A stretch of DNA of 64,000 nucleotides from Leptotrichia sp. oral taxon 218 (GCF_018128225.1 NZ_CP072377.1:496001-560000), one strand, 5' to 3'. Positions 1-9,287 are shown, numbered from the stretch's first letter. The notes: generated by a model not told the origin, from the sequence alone. Numbers and translations: made by a program.

Positions 1-270
1 CACATCAAAAAGGCTGGAACTTAAAAACATTGAAAGGATATCTCCATCGTATCCGTCCTGATACAAAATCTCGTTAAAAACTCCAACAAGCGGATCATCT
101 TTTACAATAGCCACTTGAAGTGTTGCATTTTCTACAGCTGGTTCATTATTTGTAGTTTTTATTGGGAAAATTGACAAATTTATTTTAGCTCCCGGCATCT
201 CACTTCTCTTTTTACCTGGACTACATGAAATTATCATAAGTCCAATCAAAAAAATCAATATTTTTTTCAT
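1..270 (-). CDS. ABC transporter substrate-binding lipoprotein (family 5-like), N-terminal part only
   Basis: The first 90 codons of a minus-strand gene are in the window; the rest lies beyond position 1. The start codon at 268-270 overlaps the stop of the upstream permease gene (ATGA overlap), with AAAGGAG just before it. The protein starts with a lysine pair and a hydrophobic segment ending in a lipobox-like ISCS, so it is probably an acylated lipoprotein. A stretch about the processing of a bound ligand (VAIVKDDPLVGVFNEILYQD) resembles the N-terminal region of peptide-binding SBP family 5 proteins. Its position as last gene of a peptide-type ABC operon supports a role as the extracytoplasmic binding protein. 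The ligand cannot be inferred. Confidence 0.75.
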   Translation of the reverse strand, partial: MKKILIFLIGLMIISCSPGKKRSEMPGAKINLSIFPIKTTNNEPAVENATLQVAIVKDDPLVGVFNEILYQDGYDGDILSMFLSSSLFDV

Positions 271-1160
271 AAATTCTCCTTTCTAAAAAAATTATGCTCG
301 TCTTTTTTCGCATCAGCAGCTCTATTTAACATTTGTCCAATGTAATTTATACAAAGCATCATAACAAGTATTAAAATCGAAGCTGGAAGCCAAATCCAAA
401 GTTTTGAAGATAAAACTTCTGGATCGGCTGCATATCCAACAAGTGTCCCAAGACTAGGAGTTGAAGGAGGTAAACCAAATCCTAAAAAACTAAGTCCAGT
501 TTCAATTCCCAAATTTCCAGCAAAGGCAAGTGTCAAATCTACAATTATTAAAGAGCTTAAATTTGGCAAGATTTCTCTAAAAATTATTTTAAAATCGCTT
601 GTTCCCATTGTTTTTGAAGCAAGAACATATTCCTTTTTACTTTCTGCAAGAGCTTTACTTCTAATAAGCCGTGCTGTTGAAACCCAGTAAAATGCACTCA
701 TTATGAAAATAAACGAGCTAACTGTATATTTTGGCACAATTGTAACAAATACAATAATGATCATAAGTGTCGGCATAATTGTTATAAAATCAATTATTCT
801 CATAATTATATTATCGATAATTCCACCATAATATCCGCTTATCATTCCAAAAAAAGTTCCAAGAAAACTTGTCAAGATAGTTATTGTAAAGCCAATGATA
901 ATCGAGTTTCTAGCTCCCAATATAAGTTGTCCTAAAATTGAACGACCACCTGAATCTGACCCAAGCCAAAATCCTTCTTTCATCGGAATAGCATATTTAT
1001 CTAAAAGACTTATTTTCATAATTTCATCCTGATTTGCAAAAAGTGAGCCGATAAAAATAATTCCAAAAATTATTGCAAGTAAAATTAATGATCCAAGTGC
1101 AAGTTTGTCCTTTAAAAGTTCTTTTACTATTATTCTAATACCTGTCGGTTTTTCATTCAT
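267..1160 (-). CDS. oppC: Oligopeptide/dipeptide ABC transporter permease, OppC/DppC-like
   Basis: Inner-membrane permease subunit of about 297 aa. It has an N-terminal cytoplasmic tail with a first membrane helix (LALGSLILLAIIFG), a periplasmic loop with the LGSDSGGRS motif typical of DppC/OppC, and further membrane helices. The EAA-like loop (ALAESKKEYVLASKTMGTSDFKI broken as ALAES...ASKTMG) contacts the ATPases in this family. I chose ATG at 1158-1160 because an AAAGGTGG ribosome site lies just upstream; the longer reading starts inside the end region of the preceding permease gene. It overlaps the binding-protein start by 4 nt and follows the OppB-like gene closely, so translation is probably coupled. 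Family assignment is strong; the transported ligand is unknown. Confidence 0.9.
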   Translation of the reverse strand: MNEKPTGIRIIVKELLKDKLALGSLILLAIIFGIIFIGSLFANQDEIMKISLLDKYAIPMKEGFWLGSDSGGRSILGQLILGARNSIIIGFTITILTSFLGTFFGMISGYYGGIIDNIIMRIIDFITIMPTLMIIIVFVTIVPKYTVSSFIFIMSAFYWVSTARLIRSKALAESKKEYVLASKTMGTSDFKIIFREILPNLSSLIIVDLTLAFAGNLGIETGLSFLGFGLPPSTPSLGTLVGYAADPEVLSSKLWIWLPASILILVMMLCINYIGQMLNRAADAKKDEHNFFRKENL

Positions 1161-1176
1161 ATTTTTTTCACCACCT

Positions 1177-2139
1177 TTATTTAATTCTAATTCTAGGATC
1201 GACAATGCTCAAAATTATGTCAGAAAGTAAACTTCCAAACAAAGTTAAAAATCCAAAAAGCAAGATAAGAGCGGTTACAACGCTATAATCTCTGGTTACT
1301 ATGGAATTTATAAAAAGTCCTCCCATTCCAGGATAACTGAATATTTTTTCAATAAAAATCGAACCCCCAAGTAATCCTGTTATTGCATAACCAAAAAACG
1401 CTGCAATCGGTAAAATTGAATTTCTAAAAATATGTCTTGAATAAATTCTATTTTCAGGAACTCCTTTACTTTTAGCCGTTTTCACATAATCAAGCGACTT
1501 TGCCTCAATGACTTCATTTCTCAAATACTGAATAATCCAAGTTGTTCCAAGCAGCGCATAAGTTATGGCTGGAAGTATGATGTGATAAATTCTGTCCCAA
1601 AAATGTCCAATCTTTCCAGTTTCAAGTCCAGCGGTAACAGAACCTGTTGTAGGAAACCAGCCTAATTTATATCCAAAGAACCAGATCATTATAAGTGACA
1701 AGACAAATGTCGGTATTGCATAACTCACATAGTTATAAAAAGTTACAAATTTGTCCAAAAATGAGTTCTGGTATCGTCCAGATAGCATTCCCAAAGGAAT
1801 TGCGATGCAATATGTCAAAATCAAACTCACAAGCGACAAAATAAAAGTATTTACAGCTCTTTCCCCAATCAGAGTCTTAACGGGAACATTGTAAGTGTAG
1901 CTCATTCCCAAATTTCCAGAAAAAGCATTTTTAATCCATCTTATATATTGAACATGCCAAGGGTCAAGAAGTCCAGCTTTTCTTCGCAGAGCTTCAAGTG
2001 CGGACGGATCAGTTTGTGGCGTGATAAGTCCTGTGAATGGATCTCCTGGCATAAGTTTTGCCAAAATAAAGACAATTACGCTAAGTATAAATAGTTGCGG
2101 TATCATAATTACAAACCGTCTTAAAATCGTTTTCCACAT
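1177..2139 (-). CDS. oppB: Oligopeptide/dipeptide ABC transporter permease, OppB/DppB-like
   Basis: A 320-aa membrane permease with the OppB hallmark order: an N-terminal helix (RRFVIMIPQLFILSVIVF), the conserved KLMPGDPF segment just after it, several further membrane helices, an EAA-like loop ending in AKSKGVPEN, and the C-terminal DPRIRIK typical of the family. It forms the translocation pore with the adjacent OppC-like protein and would be powered by the two ATPases encoded upstream. The start at 2137-2139 is preceded by GAAAGGAAAA. It lies 31 nt downstream of the OppF-like gene stop, consistent with one minus-strand operon. No anomalies seen. Confidence 0.92.
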   Translation of the reverse strand: MWKTILRRFVIMIPQLFILSVIVFILAKLMPGDPFTGLITPQTDPSALEALRRKAGLLDPWHVQYIRWIKNAFSGNLGMSYTYNVPVKTLIGERAVNTFILSLVSLILTYCIAIPLGMLSGRYQNSFLDKFVTFYNYVSYAIPTFVLSLIMIWFFGYKLGWFPTTGSVTAGLETGKIGHFWDRIYHIILPAITYALLGTTWIIQYLRNEVIEAKSLDYVKTAKSKGVPENRIYSRHIFRNSILPIAAFFGYAITGLLGGSIFIEKIFSYPGMGGLFINSIVTRDYSVVTALILLFGFLTLFGSLLSDIILSIVDPRIRIK

Positions 2140-2169
2140 ATTTTTTTCCTTTCTTGTCTTGTTAAATTT

Positions 2170-3090
2170 TTATTTTAAAGCGACAAAATGTGTATCAGTT
2201 AATTTTTTTAAATCAAAAACTTTTCCATTTTCATCATAAAAATCTTTTTTATTTTTTTGATATTCTTCTTCAATTTTTTTTCTTTTTATCGCATTTTCCA
2301 GACGCTTTTCGGGATGAATTTCAGGAATTGCGGCAATCAGTCTTTTTGTGTAGGGATGTTTAGAAGATTCATAAATATCATTCTTTGTTCCAGTTTCAAC
2401 AAACCTTCCGCTATTTAAAATATAGATGTAGTCACACATATGCTTTACAACTCCAAGGTCGTGAGAAATAAATAAATAGCTTAAATTATACTGTTTTTGA
2501 ATATCTTTCATATAATTTAAGACTTGTGCTTGAACTGATAAATCAAGTGCAGAAACAGGTTCATCAGCGATGATAAGCTGTGGCTTTGTTGCAACTGCTC
2601 TTGCAATCCCAATCCTTTGACGCTGTCCTCCTGAAAATTCATGCGGATATTTGTAGAGTGCATCTTCAGAAAGTCCTACAATTTCAAGCAATTCTAAAAT
2701 TCTTTTTTTATTTTCACTTTCTGTCAAATTTTCAAAATTTTTAAGCGGTTCACTTATTATGTCAATTATTCGTTTTTTTGGATTAAGACTGGAAAGTGAG
2801 TCCTGAAATATCATTTGAACATTTTTACTATATTCATTTTTTCTATTTTTAAATTTTCTATCAATTTCTTTTCCTTTATAAATAATTTTTCCGCTTTTAA
2901 TTTTTTCAAGTCCAATTATTGCTTTTCCAATTGTAGATTTTCCTGAGCCAGATTCTCCGACAAGTCCATAAGTTTTTCCTTTTTCAATCGTAAGTGACAC
3001 TCCATCAACGGCGTAGATGTAGTCGACAATTTTGTTAAAAAATCCGCTGCGAATTGGGTAATGAACTTTTAAGTCTTTTACTTCAAGCAT
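2170..3090 (-). CDS. oppF: Peptide ABC transporter ATP-binding protein, OppF/DppF-like
   Basis: A 306-aa ABC ATPase. Walker A is GESGSGKST at residues 45-53, the Q-loop region is [12 protein letters not shown], the signature is SGGQRQR and Walker B is LIIADEP followed by [11 protein letters not shown]. The C-terminal tail ([16 protein letters not shown]) is the oligopeptide-type extension that distinguishes OppD/OppF from other importers. The start is preceded by AAAGGAG. It is separated from the upstream OppD-like gene by an unusually long 310-bp A-rich (coding strand) spacer, so it may be expressed with some independence. It should form a heterodimer with the OppD-like subunit. Confidence 0.92.
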   Translation of the reverse strand: MLEVKDLKVHYPIRSGFFNKIVDYIYAVDGVSLTIEKGKTYGLVGESGSGKSTIGKAIIGLEKIKSGKIIYKGKEIDRKFKNRKNEYSKNVQMIFQDSLSSLNPKKRIIDIISEPLKNFENLTESENKKRILELLEIVGLSEDALYKYPHEFSGGQRQRIGIARAVATKPQLIIADEPVSALDLSVQAQVLNYMKDIQKQYNLSYLFISHDLGVVKHMCDYIYILNSGRFVETGTKNDIYESSKHPYTKRLIAAIPEIHPEKRLENAIKRKKIEEEYQKNKKDFYDENGKVFDLKKLTDTHFVALK

Positions 3091-3401
3091 ATTTTTCTCC
3101 TTTCTTATTTTTTAAATTTTTTTATTTTATTTTTTATTTTATTTTTTATTTTTTTAATTTAATTTATTTTTTTATTTTAAAATTTACTTTAATATATTTT
3201 ATATATTTTTTATTATTTTTATTTATTTTACTTTTCTATTCTTTCTTTCTTTCTTTTTTTATTTTATTTTTAATTTTTTTTTTGAGATTTTATAAATCTC
3301 ATAAATTTCATAAATTTAATTTATTCTAATTTAATTCTTTAATTTAATTCAATTTAACTAAACTAAATTTATTTTAACTTTAAATTTTTAACTCTAAATT
3401 T
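3091..3401. other. Low-complexity A/T-rich spacer between the two ATPase genes
   Basis: No coding capacity is credible here: the reading frames give only Phe/Leu/Tyr-rich runs. On the transcribed (minus) strand it is built from short A-runs broken by T or G, such as AAATAAAA, with several AAAG repeats near 3240-3260. I see no convincing hairpin terminator or promoter. It resembles the A-rich spacers at 4541-4632, 6984-7140 and 9580-9690. Confidence 0.6.
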
Positions 3402-4391
3402 TTATTTTAATTCAAAATTTTTGTAACAAGTACATCTCACAAAATGATTTTTAGAAACTTCATGCAATTTTGGATTTTTTTCGTGCTCACTTTTCTCAAC
3501 CCAAGGAATTCTATTAGCAAATCTGCATCCTTTTCTCTCAATGTTTTTAAGTGATGGCACATTTCCGTAAATTACATGTAATTTTTCATTTTCTGAATCC
3601 AGTTGCGGAATTGAATTTAAAAGTGATCTTGTATAAGGATGTCTTGGATTTTTAAAAAGTTCAGTGACATCGGCAATTTCTACAATTTCTCCTGCATACA
3701 TGACGGCAACTCTGTCAGCCATTTGCGCAACAACTCCTAAATCGTGTGTAATTAGTATGATTCCAGCTTCCATCTCATCTTGAAGAGATTTTAGCAAATC
3801 TAGTATTTGTGCTTGAATTGTAACATCAAGTGCTGTAGTTGGCTCGTCGGCTATGACAATTTTAGGTTTGCAGGAAAGTGCAATTGCAATCATCACTCTT
3901 TGACGCATTCCTCCACTTAATTCATGTGGAAATTGATTTGCAACTCTTTTGTAATTATTTATCCCAACTTTTTGCAGTAAATCGTAAACTTTCTTTTTTC
4001 TCTCTTCTTTTGTGAAATTTGTGTGGTAAATAAGGCTTTCTTCAATTTGATTTTCAATTTTCATAAGCGGATTAAGTGCTGATAACGGGTCTTGAAAAAT
4101 CATTCCAATATGTTTTCCCCTTATTTTATTAAATTCTTCTTCATCAATTTCCAAAAGATTTTTTCCTTCAAAAGTTATTTTTCCGCTGGATTTTGTATTA
4201 AGCGGATTGTGAAGTCCTATGATGGAAGTGGCAAGTGTACTTTTCCCACATCCAGATTCTCCAACAATCGCCAAAACTTCATTTTTTCTAAGTTCAATTG
4301 ACACATCGTCAACGGCAGGAAAATATTTTTCATCAATCCGAAAACTTGTAGTCAGATTTTCTATTTTCAAAAGCGTATCTTTTTGGCTCAA
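3402..4391 (-). CDS. oppD: Peptide ABC transporter ATP-binding protein, OppD/DppD-like
   Basis: A 329-aa ABC ATPase and the first gene of the minus-strand transporter operon. Walker A is GESGCGKST (residues 44-52), then MIFQDPLSALNP, signature LSGGMRQR, and Walker B IVIADEP followed by TTALDVTIQAQ. The C-terminal HPYTRSLLNSIPQ and the cysteine-bearing tail (GCRFANR... FVRCTC) match the OppD/DppD C-terminal domain, in which cysteines can coordinate an iron-sulfur cluster; here I count C residues in GCRF and RCTC. It pairs with the OppF-like ATPase. The start is preceded by GAAAGGGAG. The promoter is expected in the 4392-4646 divergent region. Confidence 0.92.
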   Translation of the reverse strand: MSQKDTLLKIENLTTSFRIDEKYFPAVDDVSIELRKNEVLAIVGESGCGKSTLATSIIGLHNPLNTKSSGKITFEGKNLLEIDEEEFNKIRGKHIGMIFQDPLSALNPLMKIENQIEESLIYHTNFTKEERKKKVYDLLQKVGINNYKRVANQFPHELSGGMRQRVMIAIALSCKPKIVIADEPTTALDVTIQAQILDLLKSLQDEMEAGIILITHDLGVVAQMADRVAVMYAGEIVEIADVTELFKNPRHPYTRSLLNSIPQLDSENEKLHVIYGNVPSLKNIERKGCRFANRIPWVEKSEHEKNPKLHEVSKNHFVRCTCYKNFELK

Positions 4392-4489
4392 AATTTTTCA
4401 CTCCCTTTCAATTCAATAAATATTATATTTATACAGTACAATTATATCACATTTTTTTTATTAAACAAAAATCATATTAAAAATTATAA

Positions 4490-4518
4490 TTGTAAAAATT
4501 TTCCATAAGTGATATAAT
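4490..4518 (+). promoter_or_regulatory. Candidate sigma70-type promoter for the speD operon
   Basis: TTGTAA at 4490-4495, a 17-bp spacer and TATAAT at 4513-4518 sit about 130 bp before speD, in the region divergent to the peptide transporter. No inverted repeat suggesting an operator was seen next to it. The long A-rich leader (4541-4632) follows. Confidence 0.55.
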
Positions 4519-4646
4519 TTTTATAAAATTTGAAAAAAATAATTTTTTTTAAAAATTTAAAAAAATTAGAAAATTTTAAAAAACAAAAAAAAAAGAAAAG
4601 AAAAGAAAAAAAATAGATAAAAAATTGAAGGGAAGTGATGAATTAG

Positions 4647-5474
4647 TTGGAAAATAAAATTAAATTATACGGATTTAACAATCTTACAAAGACACTTAGC
4701 TTTAATATTTACGATGTCTGTTATGCCAAAACCCAAAGGGAGCAAAAAGACTACATCGCTTATATTGACGAGCAGTACAATTCTGATAGACTCACAAAAA
4801 TTTTGATAAATGTAGCCAAAATGATAGGAGCAGAAGTGTTAAATATCTCAAAGCAAGATTATGAGCCACAAGGAGCTTCTGTCAATATTTTAATTGCGGA
4901 AGCGAGAATCGATCCAGCAAATATTGACGAATCGTGCAATCAAGGAAAACCTTTTTTCGATGAAAACAAAGATCTAAAAATTCAAGATACGGATACTGTT
5001 CACGCACATTTAGACAAAAGCCATATTACTGTGCATACATTTCCCGAATATCATCCCGACAATTCAATTTCGACCTTTAGAGTAGATATTGATATTGCGA
5101 CTTGTGGTGAAATTTCGCCGTTAAATACATTAAATTACTTGATTGACAGTTTTGAATCCGACATTATCACGATAGATTATAAGATAAGAGGTTTTACTAG
5201 AGATATTTCAGGAAAAAAATTTTTTACTGATCACAACATTACTTCTATTCAGGATTACATTGATCCTAATAAACTAAAGATTTATGATGCAATTGATGTA
5301 AATGTCTATCAGTCCAACATTTTTCACACAAAGATGCTGATAAAGGAAATTGAGCTTCAAAATTACCTTTTTAACCGTGATGTGTATGAAATTCCGCCAC
5401 GGGAAAGACTTGAGATAACGGATAATTTGAGAAAAGAAATGATAGAAATTTACAGCGGAATGAATATTTATTAA
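4647..5474 (+). CDS. speD: S-adenosylmethionine decarboxylase proenzyme, E. coli type
   Basis: Makes decarboxylated S-adenosylmethionine, the aminopropyl donor for spermidine. The 275-aa protein follows the gamma-proteobacterial SpeD layout closely: an N-terminal [14 protein letters not shown], then [10 protein letters not shown], and the self-cleavage motif [11 protein letters not shown] in which Ser125 would become the pyruvoyl cofactor. Downstream are STFRVDI, FTRDISG and [11 protein letters not shown]. The start is TTG at 4647-4649 behind GAAGGGAAGTG; the nearest ATG upstream is followed by a stop within two codons. It is followed after 42 nt by a decarboxylase gene and further on by speE, so the three form a polyamine locus. 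Confidence 0.95.
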   Translation: MENKIKLYGFNNLTKTLSFNIYDVCYAKTQREQKDYIAYIDEQYNSDRLTKILINVAKMIGAEVLNISKQDYEPQGASVNILIAEARIDPANIDESCNQGKPFFDENKDLKIQDTDTVHAHLDKSHITVHTFPEYHPDNSISTFRVDIDIATCGEISPLNTLNYLIDSFESDIITIDYKIRGFTRDISGKKFFTDHNITSIQDYIDPNKLKIYDAIDVNVYQSNIFHTKMLIKEIELQNYLFNRDVYEIPPRERLEITDNLRKEMIEIYSGMNIY

Positions 5475-5516
5475 AACAAAACTTTATATATAAAATAAAT
5501 ATGGAGAAAACAAAAA

Positions 5517-6983
5517 ATGAAAAAAAACATTAATTTAGAAAGACAGAACAAAACTGTGCTTTTTGATGCTTTAAAAGAGCATTTAAATAATAGAGTAGTG
5601 AGATTTGATGTGCCAGGACATAAAGGTGGTCGTGGAAATAAGGAATTTAGAGATTTTATTGGATTAAATGCCATGCAAATGGATGTCAATTCTATGAAAC
5701 CGCTGGATAACTTATGTCATCCAACTTCCGTCATAAAAGAAGCGCAGGAAATAGCAGCGGAAGCTTTTGGAGCAAAAGAGGCTTATTTTATGGTGAGCGG
5801 AACTACAGGAGCAGTACAGGCGATGATTATGTCAACTTGCCGAGCTGGAGATAAACTTATAATTCCAAGAAATGTCCACAGAAGTGCTATAAATGCCATG
5901 GTTGTCTGCGGTGCAGTTCCAGTTTATATAAATCCTGGATTAAATAAAAAATTAGGAATTTCGCTTGGAATGTCGATAAAAGATGTAAAAAAGGCGATTG
6001 AAGAAAATCCTGACGCAAAGGCTATTTTGGTAAATAATCCGACTTATTACGGAATTTGCTCAGATTTAAAATCCATTGTAAAATTGGCACACGAAAATGG
6101 AATGTATGTTTTAGTCGACGAAGCGCATGGAGCACATTTTTCCTTTGATGAAAATTTACCGATTTCGGCTATGGAAGCTGGAGCAGATATGGCGGCAATT
6201 AGTATGCATAAAACAGGCGGCTCTCTTACACAGAGCTCAATTTTGCTAAGTGGAGAAAAAATTAATGCTGATTATGTGCGAAAAATAATAAATTTGACAC
6301 AAACTACAAGCGCTTCATATTTACTTATGGCGTCACTTGATGTGGCAAGAAAGAATCTTGTCATAAACGGTCGAGAATTATTTGAGAAAACTGTAAAATT
6401 TGCTGAATATGCACGAAGTGAAATCAATAAATTAGGTGGTTATTATGCTTATGGAAGAGAACTCATCGATGGAGACGCAGTTTACGACTTTGACACAACT
6501 AAATTGTCTGTTTATACACAAGATATTGGACTTGCAGGAATTGAAGTTTATGATATTTTAAGAGATGAATACGGAATTCAAATTGAACTTGGAGATTTGG
6601 GAAATATTTTGTCGATAATTACTGCAGGAGACAGAGGACTTGAAATTGAACGGTTAATTTCGTCACTTGCTGAAATTAAAAGACTTTATTCAAAAAGTCC
6701 AGAAGGAATGTTTGACCACGAATATATAAATCCAAAAGTTGTCATGACTCCCCAAGCTGCCTTTTATTCTGAAAAAGAAATGATTCCAATTTTAGATAGT
6801 GTCGGAAGAGTGAGTGCAGAATTTGTGATGGCTTATCCACCAGGAATTCCAATTTTAGCGCCAGGAGAAAAAATTACTGACGAAATTATTCGGTATATTT
6901 CTTATGCAAAAGAAAAAGGTTGTCTTTTGACAGGAACTGAAGATATGCATGTTGATAAAATAAATGTAGTTGTAGAAAAATAG
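5517..6983 (+). CDS. PLP-dependent Orn/Lys/Arg decarboxylase (SpeA-like, group III fold)
   Basis: A 488-aa fold-type I decarboxylase of the short Orn/Lys/Arg group. The N-terminal region has DVPGHKGGRG, followed by HPTSVI and SGTTGAVQAMI for phosphate binding. DEAHGAH carries the PLP-ring aspartate, and Lys232 in SMHKTGGSLTQSS is the Schiff-base lysine. The C-terminal domain (PPGIPILAPGE) is complete. Which of arginine, ornithine or lysine is decarboxylated cannot be decided from sequence. Its place between speD and speE makes arginine or ornithine decarboxylation for spermidine synthesis the likeliest role, though no agmatinase gene is in the window. Confidence 0.9.
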   Translation: MKKNINLERQNKTVLFDALKEHLNNRVVRFDVPGHKGGRGNKEFRDFIGLNAMQMDVNSMKPLDNLCHPTSVIKEAQEIAAEAFGAKEAYFMVSGTTGAVQAMIMSTCRAGDKLIIPRNVHRSAINAMVVCGAVPVYINPGLNKKLGISLGMSIKDVKKAIEENPDAKAILVNNPTYYGICSDLKSIVKLAHENGMYVLVDEAHGAHFSFDENLPISAMEAGADMAAISMHKTGGSLTQSSILLSGEKINADYVRKIINLTQTTSASYLLMASLDVARKNLVINGRELFEKTVKFAEYARSEINKLGGYYAYGRELIDGDAVYDFDTTKLSVYTQDIGLAGIEVYDILRDEYGIQIELGDLGNILSIITAGDRGLEIERLISSLAEIKRLYSKSPEGMFDHEYINPKVVMTPQAAFYSEKEMIPILDSVGRVSAEFVMAYPPGIPILAPGEKITDEIIRYISYAKEKGCLLTGTEDMHVDKINVVVEK

Positions 6984-7145
6984 TTTTATAAAATAAAAAG
7001 TAATAAGTCAGAAATAGAAAATTAAGAAAAAAGAAAAAAATAAAAATAAAAAAGCAAAAATAAAAAATAAAGAAGAAGGAGAAAAAAAGAGAGAGAAAAA
7101 AAAATAAAAAATAAAATAAAAATAAAAAAAAGGAAGTGAAATTCA

Positions 7146-7460
7146 ATGGTTGACAGATTTAATAAATTTTTTGACTATCTTTTATTCATAGAAGGAGATT
7201 ATTCAAATCATCCCAATGATAATGGTGGCGAAACAAAATATGGAATTACTAAAGAAACTGCCAGAAGCTGTGGATATAAAGGAGCTATGAAGGATTTGAC
7301 AAAAACGATGGCACAAAAAATTTACGAGCAAAAATATTACAAAGCCTATAAAATTGATAAGATTAAAAGCGATAAAATGGCTCTTAGCATTTTTGACTTT
7401 GTCGTAAATTCTGGAAACTACGGAATAAAAAAAGCGCAGGAAGCGGTAAATAAAGTTTAT
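7146..7460 (+). CDS. GH108-type muramidase / secretion-activator-like protein, exon 1 (interrupted by an IStron)
   Basis: The first 105 codons encode the N-terminal half of a GH108 (N-acetylmuramidase, ZliS/secretion activator) protein. FIEGDYSNHPND carries the likely catalytic Glu16, and GGETKYGITKETA is the adjacent GH108 signature. The helical part ends at EAVNKVY. Reading on into the mobile element gives an immediate TAA at 7461-7463. Joining 7460 to 9367 continues the protein in frame with 70 further residues, for 175 aa in total, which is normal for the family. No signal peptide is seen, so release may need a holin or lysis. It sits inside the polyamine cluster, which is an odd place and may reflect a phage-derived cargo gene. 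Confidence 0.85.
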
Positions 7461-7935
7461 TAAATAGTACAAGAACACTCGCAACTTTTAGTCGTGAGAT
7501 GAATTGTACGAAAATTTTAGTAAGCATATAGGGAAACTTGTATGTAGACACGGAGCAAAACCGTGCAACAAAGAAACTGAACTGCTGGGAACTCTTAAAG
7601 CTAGTATAACCACAACATAATACCTAAGTGAATGGTATAAGTGTGAAGGTAGTGAAAGCAGAAAAAATATACTAGATGGTGCAAGGTTAAATCCTAAACA
7701 TTATGATAATAGACAATCAGCAGCTAATCCTGAAAAGGAAAGTTCAACGACTATCCCTCGTGAGGGGAGTACAATACAAGCGATAGGTATTGGAAGTGGT
7801 TTCGCCTAAGTCCTTGAAATAGGATATGGATAAGATATAGTCTGTGCTTGTTAGAGATAACAAGAAGTTCATAAGAGAACTGCATAAATGGTAGCGTATT
7901 TATGTGAACGACGCTTCCCACTGTTGTGGGGTTTT
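7461..7935 (+). ncRNA. Group I intron catalytic core (IStron copy 1)
   Basis: The four classical group I elements appear in order: P (AACTGCTGGGA, 7580-7590), Q (AATCAGCAGC, 7715-7724), R (GTTCAACGACTAT, 7742-7754) and S (AAGATATAGTCT, 7832-7843). CTGCTG of P pairs with CAGCAG of Q (P4), and GACTAT of R pairs with ATAGTC of S (P7). GTAAG at 7520-7524 can pair with the exon end TTTAT through U-A and G-U pairs and so is a candidate internal guide, placing the U-G splice pair at 7460. The 3' splice site would be after G9366, beyond tnpB. A GC hairpin with TTTT (7917-7935) ends the core and could be a P9 element or a terminator. Confidence 0.88.
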
Positions 7936-8039
7936 AAAAACTTTAAAAATATTTAAAAATAAATAAAAAATATTACTTTTTTGACAGATAAATGTAGAAT
8001 ACATGGTATAATATCTCTGATGAAAAGGAGGTGATATCT

Positions 8040-9287
8040 ATGTATTTAACTTTAAAACAACAAGTAAAACATCTTAGTAAAAAGGAGTTTAGAAATTTAA
8101 AATATTTATCTCATATAGCCAAGAATTTAACTAATGAAGCTATATATAATATTAGACAACACTATTTTCAAAATAAAAAGTATTTAAGTTATAATGAAAA
8201 CTATAAAATGCTTAAAAACAGTGAGAACTATAAAAAGTTAAATTCTAATATGGCTCAACAAATTTTAAAAGAAGTAGATGGAAGTTTCAAATCATTTTTT
8301 GGACTTTTAAAACTTGCTAAAAATGGTCAATATGATAATAAAAAAATAAAATTACCTAAATATCTTGATAAAGATGGTTTTACAACTCTTGTTATAGGTT
8401 TTGTTAGATTAAAAGATGATATGCTGATAGTTCCTTATTCAAATTCGTTTAAGAAAACTCATCAGGAAGTTAAAATTAAGCTACCACCAGTATTAAAAGA
8501 CAAGAAAATAAAAGAGATTAGAATAATACCAAAACAACATTCTAGGTACTTTGAAATTCAATATACTTATGAGGTAGAAGAAGTTCAAAGGGAATTAAAT
8601 AAAGAAAATGCACTAGGAATTGATTTAGGTATAAACAATCTTTGTACTTGTGTTACAAATTCTGGAGCTTCATTTATAATAGATGGTAGAAAATTAAAAT
8701 CAATAAATCAATACTATAACAAGACAAATGCAAAATTGCAAAGCATTAAAGATAAGCAAAAGATAGAGCATATAACATTAAGGCAAAAGAGAATAACTAG
8801 AAAGAGAAATAATCGTATAAATGATTATCTTTCAAAAGCAGCAAGAATAATTGTAAATTATTGTCTTAATAATGATATAGGAAAACTAGTTCTAGGATAT
8901 AATGAAGATTTTCAAAGAAAATCAAATATAGGAAGTATAAATAATCAAAACTTTGTAAATATACCATATGGAAAATTAAGAGATAAATTAATATATCTAT
9001 GTAAACTATATGGAATAGAATTCAAACTACAAGAAGAGAGTTATACATCAAAAGCAAGTTTCTTTGATGGAGATGAGATTCCAATATATGATAAAGAAAA
9101 TCAAAAAGAATATATATTCAGTGGAAAAAGGATAAAAAGAGGACTATATCAAACAAGTAAAGGCTATCAATTAAATGCAGATTGTAATGGAGCATTAAAT
9201 ATATTAAGAAAAAGTAAAGTTGTGGACTTAAGCGTCCTATACAATAGAGGTGAGCTGAACACACCTAAAAGAATAAGGGTAGTGTAA
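8040..9287 (+). CDS. tnpB: TnpB, RNA-guided nuclease of IStron copy 1 (zinc-finger-less type)
   Basis: A 415-aa IS605 OrfB/TnpB family protein. The RuvC residues appear intact: Asp195 in ALGIDLG, Glu289 in LGYNEDF and Asp381 in NADCNGALN. The region between the second and third motifs has ESYTSKASFFDGDEIP and FSGKRIKRGLY instead of the usual CxxC...CxxC zinc finger, as in a known TnpB subgroup. The ATG at 8040 is preferred over GTG at 8031 because AAGGAGG at 8025-8031 overlaps the GTG. A promoter-like TTGACA (7981) with TGGTATAAT (8004-8012) lies just upstream, so tnpB can be transcribed independently of the host gene. In this family TnpB cleaves DNA next to a TAM guided by an omega RNA; activity here is inferred. 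Confidence 0.93.
   Translation: MYLTLKQQVKHLSKKEFRNLKYLSHIAKNLTNEAIYNIRQHYFQNKKYLSYNENYKMLKNSENYKKLNSNMAQQILKEVDGSFKSFFGLLKLAKNGQYDNKKIKLPKYLDKDGFTTLVIGFVRLKDDMLIVPYSNSFKKTHQEVKIKLPPVLKDKKIKEIRIIPKQHSRYFEIQYTYEVEEVQRELNKENALGIDLGINNLCTCVTNSGASFIIDGRKLKSINQYYNKTNAKLQSIKDKQKIEHITLRQKRITRKRNNRINDYLSKAARIIVNYCLNNDIGKLVLGYNEDFQRKSNIGSINNQNFVNIPYGKLRDKLIYLCKLYGIEFKLQEESYTSKASFFDGDEIPIYDKENQKEYIFSGKRIKRGLYQTSKGYQLNADCNGALNILRKSKVVDLSVLYNRGELNTPKRIRVV

Noticed and set aside
3054-3329. Plus-strand 91-aa ORF rich in Phe, Leu and Tyr
   Set aside because: It is a by-product of T-runs in a low-complexity spacer, without ribosome site or family resemblance.
7146-7463. Treating the 105-aa ORF as a complete small lysozyme
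   Set aside because: Its stop codon is the first codon of the mobile element and the missing C-terminal half lies in frame directly after the element.
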